Source of the DNA: Chelatococcus sp. HY11
Lineage (GTDB): Bacteria > Pseudomonadota > Alphaproteobacteria > Rhizobiales > Beijerinckiaceae
Direction: 5' to 3'
Assembly (NCBI RefSeq): GCF_018398335.1
Contig: NZ_JAHBRX010000001.1
Span: forward strand, 3,526,001 to 3,590,000
Length of the DNA: 64,000 nucleotides
Positions 38,249 through 47,006 of the stretch are shown in pieces; the first letter of the stretch is position 1; every line of letters begins with the position of its first letter. Below the pieces are notes generated by a model. The model worked only from the letters and a program-made list of their open reading frames with translations, did not search any database and was not told the DNA's origin. The translations under genes were made by a program, and so were the position numbers.

Positions 38249-38980
38249 CTAAAGGCCCAGCCGCCCGAGCTGGGCCAGCGGGCCTGTTGCCTGTGGGCTG
38301 GTCGCCTGTTCGACCAGATAGGTACCGGTCTTGCGGATATCCTGGGCCATAGCTAGTTCGGCCGCAGCACCGTCCCGCAGCGACAGCGCCGCCAGCAGCT
38401 CGATATGGGACGAGGTATCCCACAGATTGGGCGAGTTAAGTGAGAAATACATCGTGGGGCCTGACCGCAGCCACAGCGCTTCGATGATCGGCATCAGGAT
38501 GTCAGATTCGGCATGGTGGTACAGGGTGAAATGGAACCGCTGGTTGACCTGCAGCACTCCAGCCATGTTGCCGTCACGATGCTCGGCCTGAAGATCGCGG
38601 TTGATCGCCGTCAGCGAATCAATCAGCTGCGGTACGGCCTTTTCAGCCGCCATCCGGGCAGCCAGCCCTTCAATCCGGATCCTGACTTCGAACAGCTCCT
38701 TCAGCGTGCCGCTCGACATGCGCGGCACCCGCAACGAACGGTTGGGCAGTTCCTCCAGCACATTCGCAGCCAGCAGCCGGCTCAGGCTTTCGCGCACCGG
38801 CATGGCGCTGGTGCCCAGGCTTGACGCCAGCTTGCGCAGGCTGACCGCTTGCCCCGGCACGAACAGCCCCGACATCAGCCCATACTGGATGCTGGCCAGC
38901 ACGCGGTCCTGCATTTTTCCACGGCCCGAAGTCGTTCCGTCGTCATCGGCTGCATCCGGTGCTTCATTCATGGGCAACAT
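38249..38980 (-). CDS. GntR-family regulator (FCD/FadR subfamily)
   Basis: 243 aa from ATG 38980 with AAGGAGAG upstream. The winged HTH is at about residues 25-90 (VLASIQYGLMSGLFVPGQAV, then LASSLGTSAMPVRESLSRLL). The C-terminal FCD ligand domain carries FEVRIRIEGLAARMAAEKA, a His-containing NQRFHFTLYHHAESDILMPI and SSHIELLAALSLRDGAAAE, consistent with metal-dependent carboxylate sensing. It is divergent from the 2-hydroxyacid dehydrogenase operon and probably controls it. A substrate-derived carboxylate is the likely effector. Confidence 0.92.
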   Translation of the reverse strand: MLPMNEAPDAADDDGTTSGRGKMQDRVLASIQYGLMSGLFVPGQAVSLRKLASSLGTSAMPVRESLSRLLAANVLEELPNRSLRVPRMSSGTLKELFEVRIRIEGLAARMAAEKAVPQLIDSLTAINRDLQAEHRDGNMAGVLQVNQRFHFTLYHHAESDILMPIIEALWLRSGPTMYFSLNSPNLWDTSSHIELLAALSLRDGAAAELAMAQDIRKTGTYLVEQATSPQATGPLAQLGRLGL

Positions 38981-39023
38981 CAACTCTCCTTGTCGGCAGG
39001 TCTAGATTCTTCTTGCTGGCGGC

Positions 39024-39061
39024 TTGACAGGCAGAAAACGTGATTACAATGTGTGATCACA
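39024..39061 (+). promoter_or_regulatory. Promoter and GntR-type operator of the catabolic operon
   Basis: TTGACA (39024-39029) and TACAAT (39045-39050) are a possible sigma-70 pair with a short 15-base spacer. The perfect palindrome TGTGATCACA (39052-39061) follows the -10, and a related GTGATTAC lies inside the spacer. This is where a repressor divergent from its target would bind. Confidence 0.5.
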
Positions 39062-39132
39062 GTTAAGGATCTCAATATGGTCACTGCTAGCAATCGAACC
39101 CCGCTAGGGCAACCTGAATCTGGACCCGGCCG

Positions 39133-40320
39133 ATGAAGGCTGCCCGCTCCCGGGCCGACCTTGTTTCGGTCGATGACTACAGCAAGGCTGCGCATCGCGT
39201 GCTGCCGCGCATGATCGACGATTTCGTGCGCGGCGGCGCGTTGGACGAACGGACGCTTGCGCGCAACGCCGCGGGGTTCGATGACCTGTGGCTGCGTGCC
39301 CGCAGCTTCAGCGCCGCGTCGCAGGTGGAACTGGGCACGACCGTTCTAGGCAGCCAGATCGCCCTGCCGGTAATGACGGCGCCCACCGGCGCCTCGGGCC
39401 TGTTGTGGCCGGGGGGCGAGGCCGCAACCGGCCGCGCCACGGCCGCGTGCGGAACGGTCATGCAGGTCAGCGCGGGATCACTGCAATCCATGGAGGACAT
39501 TGCGGCTGGCTCGGACGGGCCCAAATGGCTGCAGCTGTTCCTGTATAAGGACCGCGGGCTGACCACCGAATTCCTGCAGCGTGCCAAAGCGGCGGGCTAT
39601 CGGGCGATCATGGTCACCACCGACTGCCCGGTGCACGGTCGGCGGGAACGTGACAGCCGAAACGGCTTTACCATGGAACGGCGAATTCGCTTCTCGCGGC
39701 TGGTGGACACCGCGCTGCGCTATCGCTGGTGGCTGCGCATGGCCGGCGCGCCGCCGTTTTCGCTGCGCAATTTCGAAGGACGCGCCACGGGCGGGCTGGT
39801 AGACATGGCCGCCTATATCGCCAGCGTGCTGGACCCCGATGTGACCTGGGCCGATCTGGAGTGGCTGCGTGGCCAGTGGGACGGGCCGCTGGTGATCAAG
39901 GGCATCCTGCATCCCGATGATGCGCGTCAGGCGATGGCAGCTGGAGTCGACGGCATTCAGGTGTCCAACCACGGCGGGCGCCAGCTGGACGGGACCCTGG
40001 CCACGATCGACGCCCTGCCCGCGGTGGTGGATGCCGTGGCCGGCAAGGTGCCGGTGCTGCTGGACGGCGGCGTGCGCCGGGGTACCGACGTGATCAAGGC
40101 GCTCGCACTGGGTGCCACCGCCTGTGCCATCGGGCGGTCACATCTGTGGGGGCTGGCGGTGGCCGGCGAGCGCGGCGTGGCCGCAGTACTGGACATCCTG
40201 GCGGCCGAAATGCGCAACGCGATGATGATTGGGGGCTGGCGGTCGGTGGCTGAGCTAGGCCGCGTATCGGTCTGCCAGCTGCGCCGGCCCGATTTTCAAA
40301 GAGAGCTCATGAATGCATGA
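39133..40320 (+). CDS. FMN-dependent 2-hydroxyacid dehydrogenase/oxidase
   Basis: 395 aa of the glycolate oxidase / lactate / mandelate dehydrogenase family. The FMN site PVMTAPTGASGLLWPGGEAA, WLQLFLYKDRGLTTEFLQRA and VTTDCPVHGRRERDSRNGF are seen. The catalytic His-Arg block is SNHGGRQLDG, followed by LLDGGVRRGTDVIKALALGA, the phosphate-binding loop. It oxidises an L-2-hydroxyacid to the 2-oxoacid with FMN. It is first in an operon of ten genes, and its stop overlaps the RidA gene. No membrane-targeting insert is obvious, so a soluble form is possible. Confidence 0.92.
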   Translation: MKAARSRADLVSVDDYSKAAHRVLPRMIDDFVRGGALDERTLARNAAGFDDLWLRARSFSAASQVELGTTVLGSQIALPVMTAPTGASGLLWPGGEAATGRATAACGTVMQVSAGSLQSMEDIAAGSDGPKWLQLFLYKDRGLTTEFLQRAKAAGYRAIMVTTDCPVHGRRERDSRNGFTMERRIRFSRLVDTALRYRWWLRMAGAPPFSLRNFEGRATGGLVDMAAYIASVLDPDVTWADLEWLRGQWDGPLVIKGILHPDDARQAMAAGVDGIQVSNHGGRQLDGTLATIDALPAVVDAVAGKVPVLLDGGVRRGTDVIKALALGATACAIGRSHLWGLAVAGERGVAAVLDILAAEMRNAMMIGGWRSVAELGRVSVCQLRRPDFQRELMNA

Positions 40321-40663
40321 TATCAGACGCATAGGCGACAACGTGCGGATGCGCGACTGCGTGATCCACAACGGAACGGTGTATTTCCGCGGGCTGACCG
40401 CGCGCGGCGGTCCGCCCGATGCGGCAGGGCAGGCGCGGGTGGTTCTAGATCAGCTGGACGGCCTGCTAGCCAAGGCCGGCACCACGCGCGACAGGCTGCT
40501 GGCCGTCACCATCTGGCTGACCGACATGGCCGATTTCGATGTGGTGAACGCGGTCTATGACGGCTGGGTGGTGCCCGGCGCGCAACCGGTGCGCGCCTGT
40601 GTACAGTCGCAACTCGCCGCCCCCGAACTGAAGATCGAGGTGCAGGCCACCGCGGCGCTCTAA
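40313..40663 (+). CDS. RidA/YjgF-family imine deaminase
   Basis: 116 aa. The Rid fold is recognisable: a central DQLDGLLAKAGTTRDRLLAVTIWLTDMADFDVVNAVYDGWV and PVRACVQSQLA, whose Arg corresponds to the catalytic Arg of RidA that binds the substrate carboxylate. RidA proteins hydrolyse reactive 2-imino/enamine acids. Eight-base overlap with the preceding gene. Its presence predicts that an imine intermediate arises in this pathway, as expected from oxidation of an amine or opine. Confidence 0.9.
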   Translation: MHDIRRIGDNVRMRDCVIHNGTVYFRGLTARGGPPDAAGQARVVLDQLDGLLAKAGTTRDRLLAVTIWLTDMADFDVVNAVYDGWVVPGAQPVRACVQSQLAAPELKIEVQATAAL

Positions 40664-40715
40664 GCCCCGGATGGCATCGGACATAAACGGTCAAATAACC
40701 GACAGGGGAACCACA

Positions 40716-41798
40716 ATGACCAAGATCACGACAAGCCGTCCTGCTGCGATGAGCCGACGGCGACTGATGCAGACCGGCAGCGGACTATTCGCCCTGGGGC
40801 TAGCGGCCCCCTGGGTTGGCCGTGCCCATGCGGCCGTGGAAAACGAGCTGATCTTTGCCGGTACCGGTGGCATCACCCAGAAGCTGATCGAGCAGGAGAT
40901 CTTTCCCGCCTTTGCCGCCAACCATGGCGGGCTGCGACTGACCTATGTCTCCAGCCCCACCTCTGAAAACGTGGCCAAGCTGCGCACCCAGCGCGGCACG
41001 CCGTCGATTGATGTGATCTGGCTGGCGGGCGCGCAGACCTATCAGGTTGCCGACGAAGGGCTGGTGGCAGAGCTGGATATTGGCCGCATGCCCAATGCCC
41101 AGAACATTCCGGCCGAAAGCCGCACCGAGTCCCGCTCGCTGCCGCTGGGCAACACGACGGCCGGCCTGCTGTATAACGAGCGCATCTTCAAGGAGAAGGG
41201 GCTGCAGCCACCGACCTCGTGGTTCGACATGTGGGACCCGAAATATCGCGCCCACACCGGCATGCTGAACATCGGCAGCACCAGCACGGTGGCCACCCTG
41301 CCGCTCTTGGCCAAGGCGCTGGGCAGCGATCCCTATGATTTCGACGCCGCCTTTGCCAAGCTGGGCAAGCTGCGCGCCAATGTCTACGACTTCTTCACCG
41401 CCTCTGGCCCGATGGATACCATGGTGCAATCGGGTGATCTGTGGATGTGGTCGCACATCGCCGCCCGCGCCATGCAGTACCAGAACAGTGGCTTTCCGGC
41501 CCGGTTCGTGACCCCCAAAGAGGGGGCGGTGGGCTACAGCGCCTCGTTGGGCATCGTCAAGAACGCGCCGCATATCAACGCGGCCTATGCATGGCTTGAC
41601 TATCTGTACACCCCCGGCGTCCAGCAGAAGCTGGCCGAGGTGATCGGATATACCCCCGTCGTGCCGGGGATCGAGATCGCCGAGGCGCTGCGCGAATTCC
41701 ACCCAGCTCCCGATAAGATATTCATCCCCGACATGCGCCGTATGCAGACGTTACTACCCGATCTGGTGCAGCGCTGGAACCGGGAGGTCGAGGGTTGA
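40716..41798 (+). CDS. ABC transporter substrate-binding protein, polyamine/opine type
   Basis: 360 aa from ATG 40716 (GGGGAA in front). SRRRLMQTGSGLFALGLAAP looks like a twin-arginine-like signal peptide, cleaved near AHA. The mature part is a PotD/AfuA-like type 1 solute-binding protein: ELIFAGTGGITQKLIEQEIF, TPSIDVIWLAGAQTYQVADE, LLYNERIFKEKGLQPPTSW and VGYSASLGIVKNAPHINAAY. It would deliver the substrate to the following importer. Ligand unknown; the neighbours suggest a charged N-containing acid. Confidence 0.9.
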   Translation: MTKITTSRPAAMSRRRLMQTGSGLFALGLAAPWVGRAHAAVENELIFAGTGGITQKLIEQEIFPAFAANHGGLRLTYVSSPTSENVAKLRTQRGTPSIDVIWLAGAQTYQVADEGLVAELDIGRMPNAQNIPAESRTESRSLPLGNTTAGLLYNERIFKEKGLQPPTSWFDMWDPKYRAHTGMLNIGSTSTVATLPLLAKALGSDPYDFDAAFAKLGKLRANVYDFFTASGPMDTMVQSGDLWMWSHIAARAMQYQNSGFPARFVTPKEGAVGYSASLGIVKNAPHINAAYAWLDYLYTPGVQQKLAEVIGYTPVVPGIEIAEALREFHPAPDKIFIPDMRRMQTLLPDLVQRWNREVEG

Positions 41799-42877
41799 TG
41801 CTCGTAAAGGACATCACGAATCCGGCCGGAGTTTCGCTTGATCTTGAGCAGGTCGAGGTCAACTACGGCGGCGGGGCCGTGCTCGCGGACTTCTCGCTCG
41901 GCATTGCGCCGGGCGAGTTGTTCGGGTTGATCGGACCTTCGGGGTGCGGAAAGTCCACCACGCTGGGGGTGATCGCCGGGTTCATACCGATCGAACGGGG
42001 CAATGTGCGGCTGGGCGGGCGCGACGTAACGGGCCTGCCGTCGCAAAAGCGCGAGGTCGGCGTGGTGTTCCAGAACTACGCGCTGTTCCCGCATATGACG
42101 GCGGCCGAGAACATCGGCTATGGCCTGCGCGTCAGCCATGACATGTCCGACTATGACGCCCGCATCCAGTCGCTGCTGGATCTGGTCAAGCTGAGTGCCA
42201 AGGGCGGGCGGCTTCCGCGCGAATTGTCCGGCGGCGAACAGCAGCGCGTGGCCATCGCCCGCGCTCTGGCGATCAGGCCCAAGGTGTTGTTGCTGGATGA
42301 ACCGCTGTCGAACCTTGACGCCCGACTACGCGGCGAGATGCAGGAGGAACTGCGCCGTATCCAGCGCGAGGCGAGCGTGACCACGATATTCGTGACCCAT
42401 GACCAGGATGAGGCCTTTGCGGTCTGCGACCGGGTGGCGATCATGAATCTGGGCCGCATCGAACAGCTTGGCAGGCCGCGCGATTTATATCGCAGCCCGG
42501 CCACCCGCTTCGTCGCCCGCTTCATCGGCAAGTCCAGCAAGCTGCAGGGCCGCGCGGCGGCGGCCAACACGCTGGAAATCGCAGACGCGCAAGTCCGCAC
42601 CGCAACGCCCATGCAGCCGGGCCGGACCTACGAGCTGTACCTGCGCCCCGAAGACATCTCGATCGGCGCCGCGGTCCATACCGACAACCGGTTCGAGGGC
42701 CGGGTCACCGCCATGCTCGAGGCTGGCCCGCACCGCTATTACACCGTCCGTTTTGACGGGGGCGAGGTGCAGGTGATGTTCTCGGCCCGGGCCGAGACCG
42801 ACTTTGATCTGTCCGCCCCGGTCTGGATCGGCTGGCCGGCGCAGGCGGGTGCCCTGCTGGAGGGGTCCGATGGCTGA
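41798..42877 (+). CDS. ABC transporter ATPase, PotA-like
   Basis: 359 aa from ATG 41798, overlapping the preceding stop as TGATG. Walker A GPSGCGKST, the Q-loop VFQNYALFPHMTAAENIGYG, signature LSGGEQQRVAIARALA, Walker B VLLLDEPLSNLD and switch TIFVTHDQDEAF are all intact. A C-terminal TOBE domain (LRPEDISIGAA region) puts it in the polyamine/opine/phosphonate (POPT) or iron ABC class. It overlaps the first permease by eight bases. Confidence 0.95.
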   Translation: MLVKDITNPAGVSLDLEQVEVNYGGGAVLADFSLGIAPGELFGLIGPSGCGKSTTLGVIAGFIPIERGNVRLGGRDVTGLPSQKREVGVVFQNYALFPHMTAAENIGYGLRVSHDMSDYDARIQSLLDLVKLSAKGGRLPRELSGGEQQRVAIARALAIRPKVLLLDEPLSNLDARLRGEMQEELRRIQREASVTTIFVTHDQDEAFAVCDRVAIMNLGRIEQLGRPRDLYRSPATRFVARFIGKSSKLQGRAAAANTLEIADAQVRTATPMQPGRTYELYLRPEDISIGAAVHTDNRFEGRVTAMLEAGPHRYYTVRFDGGEVQVMFSARAETDFDLSAPVWIGWPAQAGALLEGSDG

Positions 42878-43730
42878 GGCTGTTTCCCTCCGGGTCGACT
42901 GGCCCCGCCTGGTGCTTTACAGCGCAATGCTGGCCCCGCTCTTCATAATCCTGCTTTTCTTCTTTGTAGTGCCGCTGGGTATCGTGGCCGGCAACAGCTT
43001 GACCGGCACCGGGGTCGACGCGGCCTTTCCATCGCTGAGCCAGTACACGTCGATCGTGACCGACAGCTATTATCTGGGCATCCTGTGGCGCACGGTCGTC
43101 GTGGGGCTAGCGGCCACGCTGGGCGCGCTGGTGCTGGGCTATCCGGCGGCGCTGGTGCTGTTCTTCTTTCAGGGGCGGTGGCGGCAGGTGTTCCTGTTCG
43201 TCATCATCTCGCCGCTGTTCATCAGCGTGATCGTGCGCACCTATGGCTGGATGGTGCTGCTGGGACCGGGCGGGCTGCCGTCACTGCTGCCGTCCGAGAT
43301 CCGCCCGCGGCTGATCAAGACCGAATTCGCCATCATGGTGGGTCTAGCGCATATCTACATTCCCTACATGGTGCTGTCGATCAACTCGGCCATGTCGCGC
43401 ATCGACGTGCGTTACCTTAGGGCCGCCGCCACGCTGCGGGCCTCGAACTACCAGATTTTCCGCGACATCATCCTGCCGCTGTCAGCACCCGGTGTAGTGG
43501 CGGGCTGCGCCATAGTGTTTTCGCTGTCGATGACGTCCTTCAGCACGCCGATCCTGTTGGGCGGATCGGGCAACAAGACAATGCCCTATTTGATCTACCA
43601 GCAGAATCTAGTGGTGGGCGACTGGGCCACGGGTTCGGCACTGGCCATCGTGCTACTGGCTGTGACCATGTCGGTGCTGGTGACGCTGACCCTGCTGAGC
43701 CGCCGTGTGATGACCCGGGTGGGAGGTTGA
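42870..43730 (+). CDS. ABC transporter permease 1, PotB-like
   Basis: 286 aa, six membrane helices. The EAA-type loop reads LRAAATLRASNYQIFRDIIL and contacts the ATPase. Start chosen at ATG 42870 inside the ATPase end; the longer open frame is spurious. Works with the SBP, ATPase and permease 2 of the same operon. Confidence 0.92.
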   Translation: MAEAVSLRVDWPRLVLYSAMLAPLFIILLFFFVVPLGIVAGNSLTGTGVDAAFPSLSQYTSIVTDSYYLGILWRTVVVGLAATLGALVLGYPAALVLFFFQGRWRQVFLFVIISPLFISVIVRTYGWMVLLGPGGLPSLLPSEIRPRLIKTEFAIMVGLAHIYIPYMVLSINSAMSRIDVRYLRAAATLRASNYQIFRDIILPLSAPGVVAGCAIVFSLSMTSFSTPILLGGSGNKTMPYLIYQQNLVVGDWATGSALAIVLLAVTMSVLVTLTLLSRRVMTRVGG

Positions 43731-43731
43731 C

Positions 43732-44547
43732 ATGACCACGGGCCTTTTGCGCACCGGCGGCCGCATCTACGGCATCCTATTCTGCATCTTCATGCTCGCG
43801 CCGATGATCGTGGTGCTGGGCGCCTCGTTCACCGGCGAAGGCTATATCAGCTTTCCGCCTCCCAGTCTGTCGCTGCGCTGGTATCAGGAGGTGTACCATA
43901 ACGACACCTTCATGCGCGCGTTGCGTTACAGTCTTGAAATCGCGGCTATTACGGCGGCGGCTTCTGGGGCGCTGGGGGTTGCGGCGGCGGTGGTGCTGGT
44001 CAACCGCGGCATTCCGGGCCGCGGGCTGCTGGTCACGCTGGCGACCATGCCGCTGACATTGCCGCATATCGTGCTGTCCATCGCGCTGCTGCAGCTGTTC
44101 GGGCAGTTTGCCGTGCCGACGGCGCCCTATGCGCTGCTTGCGGGCCATATCCTGATCACCGCGCCCTATGTGCTGCGCCTGACCATGTCCAGCCTCGGCG
44201 GACTGGACCCACGGCTGGAACTGGCCAGCTACACCTTGGGGGCCTCCTATGCGCAGACCCTGGTGCGGGTCGTCCTGCCGCTGGGCATGCGTGGCATAAC
44301 GGCAGGGTTGCTGTTCGCCTTCCTGCTTTCGTTCGACGAGGTGACGATCTCGCTTTTCACCGCGCTGCCAGGCGCCCAAACCCTTCCGGCTGAGATCTTC
44401 AACTATGCCTCGCAGGGGGCCGATCCGATCATCGCCTCGGCCAGCGGCATCATGATCATCATCAGCGCGCTGGGTGTCGTCGCCATCGAGCTGAGCTTTG
44501 GCCTGCTGCGGATGATCGCGGGCGAAGAAAGGCCGCGCCGCAGCTGA
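43732..44547 (+). CDS. ABC transporter permease 2, PotC-like
   Basis: 271 aa, six helices. EAA loop LELASYTLGASYAQTLVRVV, then LLFAFLLSFDEVTISLFTALPG, the latter very typical of PotC/AfuB permeases. One base separates it from permease 1. About 100 bases without a gene follow before the enolase-family gene, with no strong terminator. Confidence 0.92.
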   Translation: MTTGLLRTGGRIYGILFCIFMLAPMIVVLGASFTGEGYISFPPPSLSLRWYQEVYHNDTFMRALRYSLEIAAITAAASGALGVAAAVVLVNRGIPGRGLLVTLATMPLTLPHIVLSIALLQLFGQFAVPTAPYALLAGHILITAPYVLRLTMSSLGGLDPRLELASYTLGASYAQTLVRVVLPLGMRGITAGLLFAFLLSFDEVTISLFTALPGAQTLPAEIFNYASQGADPIIASASGIMIIISALGVVAIELSFGLLRMIAGEERPRRS

Positions 44548-44651
44548 CCACCGGCGCGGCCCGGCCGCCCGTTCCAAGATCCAATCTCCTCCCTCCTGCG
44601 CGCGGCCATGCCCGCAGCGCCAAGGGATAGCCATACCCGACGGAGCCTGCA

Positions 44652-45809
44652 GTGCCGACGATTTCGCAGATCGAGACGATCCTTGTCCGCCTTCCTACCC
44701 GACGCCGGCACCAGTGGACCGGCCTGACCGAACCCATCGGCCAGTATCTGATGGTCCGCATGACCGACAGCGACGGTCGCACCGGCTGGGGCGAGGCGCC
44801 CGCGCTGAAGGACTGGGGCGGCGAGTTCGGCCGCTACTTCGGCGAAAGCACGGCCGTGGCCGGGCTGGTGATTGAGCGCTACCTGACACCGTCCATTGAC
44901 GACCACCCGCTGGGCGATGTGATCGGCTTGCACCGGCGCATGGATGCGATCATCAAGGGCTATCCCTATGCCAAGGCCGCGATAGAGTTCGCCTATCTGG
45001 ACCTGACCGGAAAATGGCTGGGCGTGCCGGCGCATACGCTTTTGGGCGGGCTGACGCGTGACCGGGTGGCGGTCACGCATTCCATCGGCCTGATGTCGGT
45101 CGAGGAGGCGGTGGCCGAGGCGGCCAAGGTCGCGGCCGAGGGCATCCGCACGATCAAGATCAAGGTCGGCGTTGACGCCGCCCGCGACATTCGCATCGTG
45201 GGCGAGATCCGCACGGCCGTAGGCCCTGACACCCGCCTGTGCGTGGACGCGAACGAAGGCTACGCCACCCCGGGCGAGGCCATCCGCACCTTCCGCGCGA
45301 TGGAAAAGTTCGATCTGGTCTATTTCGAACAGCCCGTCATTGGGATCGAACGCATCGCCGAGGTGGCCCGGGCCATCGACACCCCGGTCATGGCCGACGA
45401 ATCCGCCTGGAACTCGCACGATGCGTTGCAGATCGCCCAAGCCCGCGCGGCGCAGATCGTCTCGCTTTACACCACCAAATCGGGCGGGCTGTGGAAGGCG
45501 ATGGAGGCCGCAGCCGTCTGCCGGGCCGCGGGCATCGTCTGCAACGTCAACGGCTCGGTCGAAACCGGGGTGGGCAACCTTGCCAATGTCCATCTTGCCG
45601 CCGCCGCGCCTGCGGCCACGCTGTCGAACGTCATCCCCGTTTCAACCCCGGCCCAGTTCCAGACCGGCACTATCGGCGGGATCTACTACTCGGACGACCT
45701 GCTGGTTGCGCCGCTGGAGCTGGTAGACGGCCATATCACCGTACCCACCGCGCCGGGCATGGGCATCGCCGTCGATGAGGCCAAGATCGACCGCTACCGC
45801 GTGTCGTGA
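44652..45809 (+). CDS. Enolase-superfamily enzyme (mandelate racemase/MLE group)
   Basis: 385 aa from GTG 44652 (GGAG in front). N-terminal capping domain, then the barrel with KIKVGVDAARD (KxK acid/base pair), metal ligands in CVDANEGY (Asp), FEQPVIGIERI (Glu) and MADESAWNS (Glu), and the opposite Lys in SLYTTKSGGLWKAMEAA. This is the muconate-lactonising-enzyme layout (K-K), shared by N-succinylamino acid racemase and dipeptide epimerase. It would abstract a proton alpha to a carboxylate. The reaction in this pathway is not known; an epimerase or lyase step is likely. Confidence 0.9.
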   Translation: MPTISQIETILVRLPTRRRHQWTGLTEPIGQYLMVRMTDSDGRTGWGEAPALKDWGGEFGRYFGESTAVAGLVIERYLTPSIDDHPLGDVIGLHRRMDAIIKGYPYAKAAIEFAYLDLTGKWLGVPAHTLLGGLTRDRVAVTHSIGLMSVEEAVAEAAKVAAEGIRTIKIKVGVDAARDIRIVGEIRTAVGPDTRLCVDANEGYATPGEAIRTFRAMEKFDLVYFEQPVIGIERIAEVARAIDTPVMADESAWNSHDALQIAQARAAQIVSLYTTKSGGLWKAMEAAAVCRAAGIVCNVNGSVETGVGNLANVHLAAAAPAATLSNVIPVSTPAQFQTGTIGGIYYSDDLLVAPLELVDGHITVPTAPGMGIAVDEAKIDRYRVS

Positions 45810-45832
45810 CCGTTTCGCAAAGGACCATTCCC

Positions 45833-46993
45833 ATGACGCTGCATGCCACCCTCTCGCCGCGCGAGGAAATCATCACCCGCCAGGTCGCCGCGATGCGCAG
45901 CGCCGGGCTTGATGCCAATATCTCCTGCTCGCCCGAGGGCTTTGCCCATCTGACCGGGTTCGTCGTGCCTTCGCAGCCGCTGATACGCCACCGCCACGCC
46001 ATGGCGATCCTGTCAGCGGCGGGTGACATGTCGCTGTTCGGCGTGGATATGGAGGAGTCGACGATCCGCCGTCAGGCCCCCGCCCAGCATCTGACCGTCT
46101 GGGCCGAGTTCCGCGACGATCCCATGGCCGTGCTGGCCGACCGACTGACCACACTGGGGCTGGGCTCTGCGCGGATCGGGATTGAGCTGGATTACCTTCC
46201 GGCGGCCGATTTCGCCCGGCTGGTCCGTCTGATGCCAGCCGCCCGGTTCGAACCCATCGATGCTATGCTGGCCCGCCTGCGGCAGATCAAGACCCCCGCC
46301 GAGATCGCGCTTCTGCGCGAGCTGTCGCGCATTGCCGACCGGGCGATTGCCGATGCATATGCCGCCGTGGGCCCCGGCAGTTCGGAAATGGACATCGCAG
46401 CCGCCCTGACCCGTCGGGTCTATGAACTGGGCGCCGAGCATTTCAAACTGCTGATCGTGGCCACGGGCGAACGCAGCCAGTTGCCCAACGTCGGCCCCAC
46501 CGCCCGCATCCTGCAGAAGGGCGACATCTGCCGGGTCGAGATCTTTGCGGTCAAGGCGGGCTATCAGGCGGGCGTCTGCCGCACGGCCTATGTCGTGGAA
46601 CCACCGCCCATGGCCGAAAAGATCTGGTCGCTGCTGGCCGATTGCAAGCAGCGCATCCTTGATCAGGTGCGCCCCGGGGCCAGCTGTCTCGCCATATATC
46701 AGGATTTCATTGGCCGGCTGGCTACGATGAACCTGCCGCCGATCTCGTTCGTGGCACATGGGATCGGCCTGCATCTGCACGAAGACCCCTATATTGGCGA
46801 GACCCCCACCATCGGCCGGCCGGGACAGGATACCCTCCTGGAGGAAGGCATGGTCTTGGGGTTCGAGCCGCTCTGTTACCGCACGGGCTTTGGCTACGGG
46901 ATGCAGAACAAGGATCTTCTGTGCGTGACCGCTTCGGGAGCGGAACTGCTGTCGAACCACACCAACACCGACCGGCTGATCCGTGTCGGCTGA
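45833..46993 (+). CDS. Creatinase-like M24 protein with altered metal site
   Basis: 386 aa from ATG 45833 (AAAGGA in front); GTG 45806 overlapping the previous stop is the alternative. Both creatinase/prolidase domains are present. The canonical metal ligands are partly lost: where active enzymes read D-x10-D, this one has CRVEIFAVKAGYQAGVCRT, so Asp to Glu and Asp to Gly. The last Glu is replaced in MQNKDLLCVT. The catalytic His in VAHGIGLHLHEDP and Glu in LGFEPLCY remain. Creatinase itself is a metal-free M24 hydrolase of a C-N bond, so a metal-independent amidinohydrolase-like activity is plausible. Confidence 0.85.
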   Translation: MTLHATLSPREEIITRQVAAMRSAGLDANISCSPEGFAHLTGFVVPSQPLIRHRHAMAILSAAGDMSLFGVDMEESTIRRQAPAQHLTVWAEFRDDPMAVLADRLTTLGLGSARIGIELDYLPAADFARLVRLMPAARFEPIDAMLARLRQIKTPAEIALLRELSRIADRAIADAYAAVGPGSSEMDIAAALTRRVYELGAEHFKLLIVATGERSQLPNVGPTARILQKGDICRVEIFAVKAGYQAGVCRTAYVVEPPPMAEKIWSLLADCKQRILDQVRPGASCLAIYQDFIGRLATMNLPPISFVAHGIGLHLHEDPYIGETPTIGRPGQDTLLEEGMVLGFEPLCYRTGFGYGMQNKDLLCVTASGAELLSNHTNTDRLIRVG

Positions 46994-47006
46994 AGGAGAG
47001 CACCAG

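Noticed and set aside
44403-45593. 396-codon minus-strand frame
   Set aside because: Antisense of the enolase-superfamily gene; low complexity.
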